DNA of 7,197 bases, from assembly GCA_003219225.1 (NCBI GenBank), contig QHPZ01000207.1, positions 1,350-8,546 of the forward strand, in the 5' to 3' direction. Shown here one piece after another: positions 4,028 to 7,197 of this stretch; position 1 is the first letter of the stretch; every line of letters begins with the position of its first letter. The position numbers and the translations under genes are program-made. The DNA comes from Verrucomicrobiota bacterium. Its GTDB lineage: Bacteria; Verrucomicrobiota; Verrucomicrobiia; Chthoniobacterales; UBA10450. The notes under the pieces are model-generated. The model was not told the DNA's origin. It saw only the letters and a list, made by a program, of their open reading frames with translations, and did not search any database.

Positions 4028-6009
4028 GATCGAATCCATCCGAACAGCTAGGCTGGCAGCGCAACCCCGTTTTCGAATTCTTTGCCTCGCTTAAATTGGC
4101 GGTCGTATTGCTCGGCGTTCTGATCGTCGCCGCGATTGCCGGCACGATCTGGGAATCGAGCTTCGACGCGAAAGTCGCACGCGCCTATGTCTACGGCGCG
4201 CCCTGGTTCAACTTCTGGCTTGTTTTGCTTGTCGTAAATCTTGCGGCCTCGGCGTTATCGCGCTGGCCGTGGAAAAAATATCACCTCGCGTTCCTCATCA
4301 CTCATCTCGGCATCATCACTCTCCTCGCGGGGTCGCTGATCGGCCGCGTTTTTGGAACCGAAGGGACAATCACTCTGTTTAAAGGCGAACCGCCGACCAA
4401 TCGTTTGCTCGTCAACGAACGCCAGCTGCGCGTCCACGATGTCGATGGAATCATCAAAGGTTACGCCGCCGAATTCTTGCATCATCCACCGAATCCGCAG
4501 CACCCGCGCGATCTCGGCACGCTCGCCAGCGGCGCGCGCTTGCAGATCGTCGAATACGCAGCCGCCGTTGCAGCGAACCTAAATCCCAAGCCGCTCGCCG
4601 AGGGCGGCGCGCCCGCCGTTCATTTCATCATCTCGACTGCGATGATGAACCAGCGTTTGGAAAACTGGCTCCTCGCCGACGATCCCGAGCACGGAAAATT
4701 TTCCATGGGCCTGGCGAACATCGAGCTTAAGCACGGCACGGCGGAGTTAGGTAGGGACGGCGCGCCGCGCCGTCCGTCGAGCACGAGTAAGAACGAAGAA
4801 ATCGATCTCGAAGAATCCATCTTCGCCTTTAGCAAAGCGCCTGACGAACAAATCGGCCACGTCCGCAAAGGCGGCAGCACCGGCGCGAAAATTCGTCTCG
4901 AGCCGCCCGAACACGGAAGCAAAGGGCGGGTCCTGGTTTCGTTGGGCGAAAACGAGACGAGCTTCGACGTGGCGGAAAACTTGGGCCGTGAAGTGAAGAT
5001 CGACAATTTGCCATTCACCTTGAAAATCGAGGACTACTGGCCCGATTTCCGGATCGAAAACGGCAAACCGCGTTCCGTTACTGATCAAGCAAACAATCCC
5101 GCCGTGCTCGTCACGATCTCGGGCAAAGCCGTTCCGGCTTCTGCGCCGACAACAGAAAACCCGCACGGCGAAATGCCAACCACGAGCGGCCCGGCGGCGA
5201 TGCCACCAACTGGCGCGGAAACACCGAACCGGCTCACCTTATTCGTCGCCGATGATGGCGCGATCACCTACCAGCTTGCTTCGCGCAAAGCCGGCAAATC
5301 GAGCGGCAAGATCGACATCAATCCCGCGACTGCGGGACTCCCGACCGGCTGGGCCGATTGGCAACTAAAGATCGACAAAGTGCTGCCGCATGCCGAAGCC
5401 CAGACAGATTTCACGCCGGTCAATGCCGAGAACATTCCGTCCGCAGCCGATTTACCGGATGGCTTGCGCGTTCGGTTGGAACAGAACGGCCGAACAATCG
5501 AGCAGTGGGTTGCGGCGGGATGGCAGGTAACTATCCCAACCACACCGAACCCGACGATGATCGCGTACGGCTGGAAAATTGTTCCGCTGCCGATCGGACT
5601 CGAGCTGCTCGATTTCGAAGTGAAACGAAATGAGGGCAGCGATACGCCTGCGTCATTCAAAAGCACATTGCGCGTAACGAGCGCCGAGGGCGCGAGCGCA
5701 ACCGGCTCATGCTGGATGAATCATCCGTTCAGTTTTCCGGGGAGCGCGTTGCACACCTGGACCGGTCAGACCTACAAAATCTCACAAGCGTCCTGGAATC
5801 CGGAAAACCTCGATCAAAGCACCGTCCAAATTTTGCGCGATCCCGGCTGGCTCCTGAAATGGATCGGCTCGCTCCTCGTCGTGATCGGCGTGTTCATGAT
5901 GTTTTATCTCCAGCCCTACCGCAAACAAACCGAAGGCGAACCAATTCTGCCGATTGCGAAAGTGGAAGAGCAAACGCGCGAAACATCATTGGTGTCCGCG
6001 GAGCGGTAA
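4021..6009 (+). CDS. resB: ResB/Ccs1-type cytochrome c biogenesis protein
   Basis: Membrane component of the System II (Ccs) apparatus, which with CcsA moves haem outward and helps attach it to apocytochrome c. The 662-residue protein has three N-terminal membrane helices (about 24-43, 63-80 and 89-108, the last with THLGI and His95, a candidate haem ligand). A large soluble region covers about 110-605. A final helix lies at 610-630 after the ResB-typical QILRDPGWLLKWIGSLLVVIGVF. MNHPFSFPGSALHTWTGQTYKISQASW before it also fits the family. The frame extends to a TTG at 3961, but that lies in the palindromic element and adds residues unlike the family, so ATG 4021 is chosen. Two additions stand out: a repeat-encoded GRDGAPRRPS segment (244-253) and a Pro/Thr-rich linker (about 375-410). 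No ccsA is adjacent. Expression may be affected by the hairpin over the start. Confidence 0.88.
   Translation: MARSNPSEQLGWQRNPVFEFFASLKLAVVLLGVLIVAAIAGTIWESSFDAKVARAYVYGAPWFNFWLVLLVVNLAASALSRWPWKKYHLAFLITHLGIITLLAGSLIGRVFGTEGTITLFKGEPPTNRLLVNERQLRVHDVDGIIKGYAAEFLHHPPNPQHPRDLGTLASGARLQIVEYAAAVAANLNPKPLAEGGAPAVHFIISTAMMNQRLENWLLADDPEHGKFSMGLANIELKHGTAELGRDGAPRRPSSTSKNEEIDLEESIFAFSKAPDEQIGHVRKGGSTGAKIRLEPPEHGSKGRVLVSLGENETSFDVAENLGREVKIDNLPFTLKIEDYWPDFRIENGKPRSVTDQANNPAVLVTISGKAVPASAPTTENPHGEMPTTSGPAAMPPTGAETPNRLTLFVADDGAITYQLASRKAGKSSGKIDINPATAGLPTGWADWQLKIDKVLPHAEAQTDFTPVNAENIPSAADLPDGLRVRLEQNGRTIEQWVAAGWQVTIPTTPNPTMIAYGWKIVPLPIGLELLDFEVKRNEGSDTPASFKSTLRVTSAEGASATGSCWMNHPFSFPGSALHTWTGQTYKISQASWNPENLDQSTVQILRDPGWLLKWIGSLLVVIGVFMMFYLQPYRKQTEGEPILPIAKVEEQTRETSLVSAER
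4750..4780 (+). repeat. GC-rich palindromic element inserted in frame in resB
   Basis: GGACGGCGCG (4755-4764) and CGCGCCGTCC (4766-4775) are perfect complements around one central C. The flanks (GGTAGGG before, GTCGA after) resemble the start and end of the dyad element at 6015-6043. In frame it encodes GRDGAPRRPS in the periplasmic region of ResB, at an otherwise hydrophilic surface-like position (residues 244-253). Identity as a dispersed repeat is inferred from its perfect symmetry and similarity to the 6015 element. Confidence 0.55.
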
Positions 6010-6014
6010 CTTCT

Positions 6015-6042
6015 GGTGGGGCGACGCTCTGCGGAGCCGTCG
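6015..6042. repeat. Imperfect hairpin between the convergent resB and lon genes
   Basis: CGACG plus CTC (6022-6029) pairs with GAG plus CGTCG (6034-6042, with C6037 bulged) around a TGCG loop. It fills most of the 39-bp gap between the two stop codons. Neither strand shows a strong T run directly after the stem, though the - strand message of lon would cross it just after its stop. It could act as a weak bidirectional terminator or be a repeat related to the one within resB. Confidence 0.4.
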
Positions 6043-6048
6043 AATGCT

Positions 6049-7197
6049 TCAGATTTTCTTCGGTTCGACAGAGTCTTGTCCTACCGGCGGTTTCTCTGCA
6101 CCGTCTTTCTCGAGCGCAACGTTCAACACTTCGTCGACGTTTTCGACGGGGACGAATTTCAGTTTTTGTTTCGCTTCTTCGGGAACATCGACAAGGTCTT
6201 TTTCGTTGAGCTTGGGAATGATGACGGTGGAAATGCCGGCGCGCATCGCGGCCAAGCTTTTTTCTTTTAACCCGCCGATCGGCAGGACGAGTCCGCGCAA
6301 CGTGATTTCGCCGGTCATGGCAACGTCGGGACGCACAGGCGTGTTGCTGAAAAGCGAGGCGAGCGCGGTAAACATGGCGATGCCGGCGGAGGGGCCGTCT
6401 TTCGGCACCGCGCCGGCGGGGACATGCACGTGCACGTCGATGTCGCGAAAATCCTGCGGCTTGGCGCCGAGCTCGCCGTCGCGGCTGCGCACCAGACTGA
6501 ACGCGGCTTGCACCGATTCTTTCATCACTTCACCAATATGACCGGTGAGGGTGACGTTGCCCTTGCCGGGATAACGCGTCGCTTCGATGTGCAAAACTTC
6601 GCCGCCGGCCGGGGTGTAAGCGAGACCCGTCACCACGCCCGGTTTGCTCGTTTTTAATTTTGTTTCGCGCACGTACTTGGCCGGCCCAAGCATCTGCGCG
6701 ACCAGCTCGGGCGTGACGGTGACGTGCTCGGTTTTTCCACGCGCAACTTGCGAAGCGATGCCGCGGCAAACGGACGCAATTTGCCGCTCCAGTTCGCGCA
6801 CGCCGGCTTCGTGGGTGTAATCGTTGATAATTCGACGGAACGCTTCTTCCTGCCACTCGCATTGCTCGGGTTTGAGTCCGTTCTCTTCCAGCTGCCGCCG
6901 GATGAGATACCGTTTCGCGATCTCGAGTTTCTCGCGCTCGGTGTATCCTGGGAGTGAGATGACTTCAATCCGGTCGCGCAACGGCTCGGGCACGCCATCC
7001 ATGTAATTCGCAGTGCCGATGAAAATTACCTGTGAGAGATCGAACGGCACGTCGAGATAGCGATCGACAAAGGTGTTGTTCTGGCGCGGGTCGAGCACTT
7101 CGAGCAGCGCGCTCGCCGGGTCGCCGCGGAAATCCGCTCCGATCTTGTCGATCTCATCGAGCATGAACACCGGGTTGCGCGTTCCCGCGCGGCGAAG
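6049..7197 (-). CDS. lon: ATP-dependent Lon protease, C-terminal part (5' end beyond window)
   Basis: Cytosolic AAA+ serine protease that degrades misfolded and regulatory proteins. The frame is open to the right edge, where it begins LRRAGTRNPVFMLDEIDK, the Walker B region, so the N-terminal substrate-binding domain and Walker A lie outside. Following in order are RGDPASALLEVLDPRQN, VIFIGTAN (sensor 1), PLRDRIEVISLPGYTEREK, and THEAGVRELERQIASVCR of the small AAA subdomain. The protease domain starts at about VVTGLAYTPAGGEVLHIE. The catalytic Ser is in KDGPSAG (codon 6388-6390) and the Lys in GGLKEK (6265-6267). No catalytic residue is missing. The C-terminus has a short tail, PPVGQDSVEPKKI, beyond the conserved domain. 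The gene converges on resB with 39 bp between stops. Its promoter is not in view. Confidence 0.97.
   Translation of the reverse strand, partial: LRRAGTRNPVFMLDEIDKIGADFRGDPASALLEVLDPRQNNTFVDRYLDVPFDLSQVIFIGTANYMDGVPEPLRDRIEVISLPGYTEREKLEIAKRYLIRRQLEENGLKPEQCEWQEEAFRRIINDYTHEAGVRELERQIASVCRGIASQVARGKTEHVTVTPELVAQMLGPAKYVRETKLKTSKPGVVTGLAYTPAGGEVLHIEATRYPGKGNVTLTGHIGEVMKESVQAAFSLVRSRDGELGAKPQDFRDIDVHVHVPAGAVPKDGPSAGIAMFTALASLFSNTPVRPDVAMTGEITLRGLVLPIGGLKEKSLAAMRAGISTVIIPKLNEKDLVDVPEEAKQKLKFVPVENVDEVLNVALEKDGAEKPPVGQDSVEPKKI

Noticed and set aside
2..7197. Possible defence island, CRISPR array or prophage
   Set aside because: No spaced direct repeats, nuclease, integrase or phage structural genes were seen; the macrodomain and Lon genes alone do not make a defence system.

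Overview
The window is a GC-rich bacterial chromosomal segment with seven protein genes, six on the + strand and one on the - strand. The two outermost genes are cut by the window edges. Gene content and style suggest Verrucomicrobiota, perhaps a soil Chthoniobacterales/Udaeobacter-like member: an exosortase fused to an EpsI domain, a ResB-type cytochrome c assembly protein, no visible Shine-Dalgarno sequences, and many short GC-rich palindromic elements between and inside genes. The lineage call is inference from this style, not from a marker gene.

Layout. 2-1288: 3' part of an exosortase with a C-terminal EpsI (DUF3485) domain. 1354-2157: AraC-type HTH fused to an O6-methylguanine-DNA methyltransferase domain. 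2201-2797: pyridoxamine 5'-phosphate oxidase (pdxH). 2763 (or 2799)-3335: macrodomain protein of the O-acetyl-ADP-ribose deacetylase type, overlapping or abutting pdxH. 3425-3919: small single-pass membrane protein resembling the DUF883/ElaB family. 4021-6009: ResB/Ccs1. 6049-7197 on the - strand: C-terminal half of Lon protease, convergent with resB. No RNA gene, insertion sequence or CRISPR array was seen.

The genes look mostly like independent housekeeping and stress functions: surface protein sorting, alkylation response, vitamin B6, ADP-ribose metabolism, envelope, cytochrome c maturation and proteolysis. pdxH and the macrodomain gene are the only clear translationally linked pair.

The most notable observations are structural. 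(1) The methyltransferase lacks about 22 residues that in the family hold the DNA-binding helix, its Arg finger and the conserved Tyr, yet keeps the PCHRV cysteine. (2) The neighbouring PdxH lacks about 19 residues of a conserved loop. (3) Short palindromic elements are embedded in frame in the macrodomain gene and in resB. (4) Three consecutive hairpins precede resB, the last of which can pair with its start codon. (5) Related repeat fragments in opposite orientation flank the DUF883-like gene. I did not find a clearly new multi-gene system.
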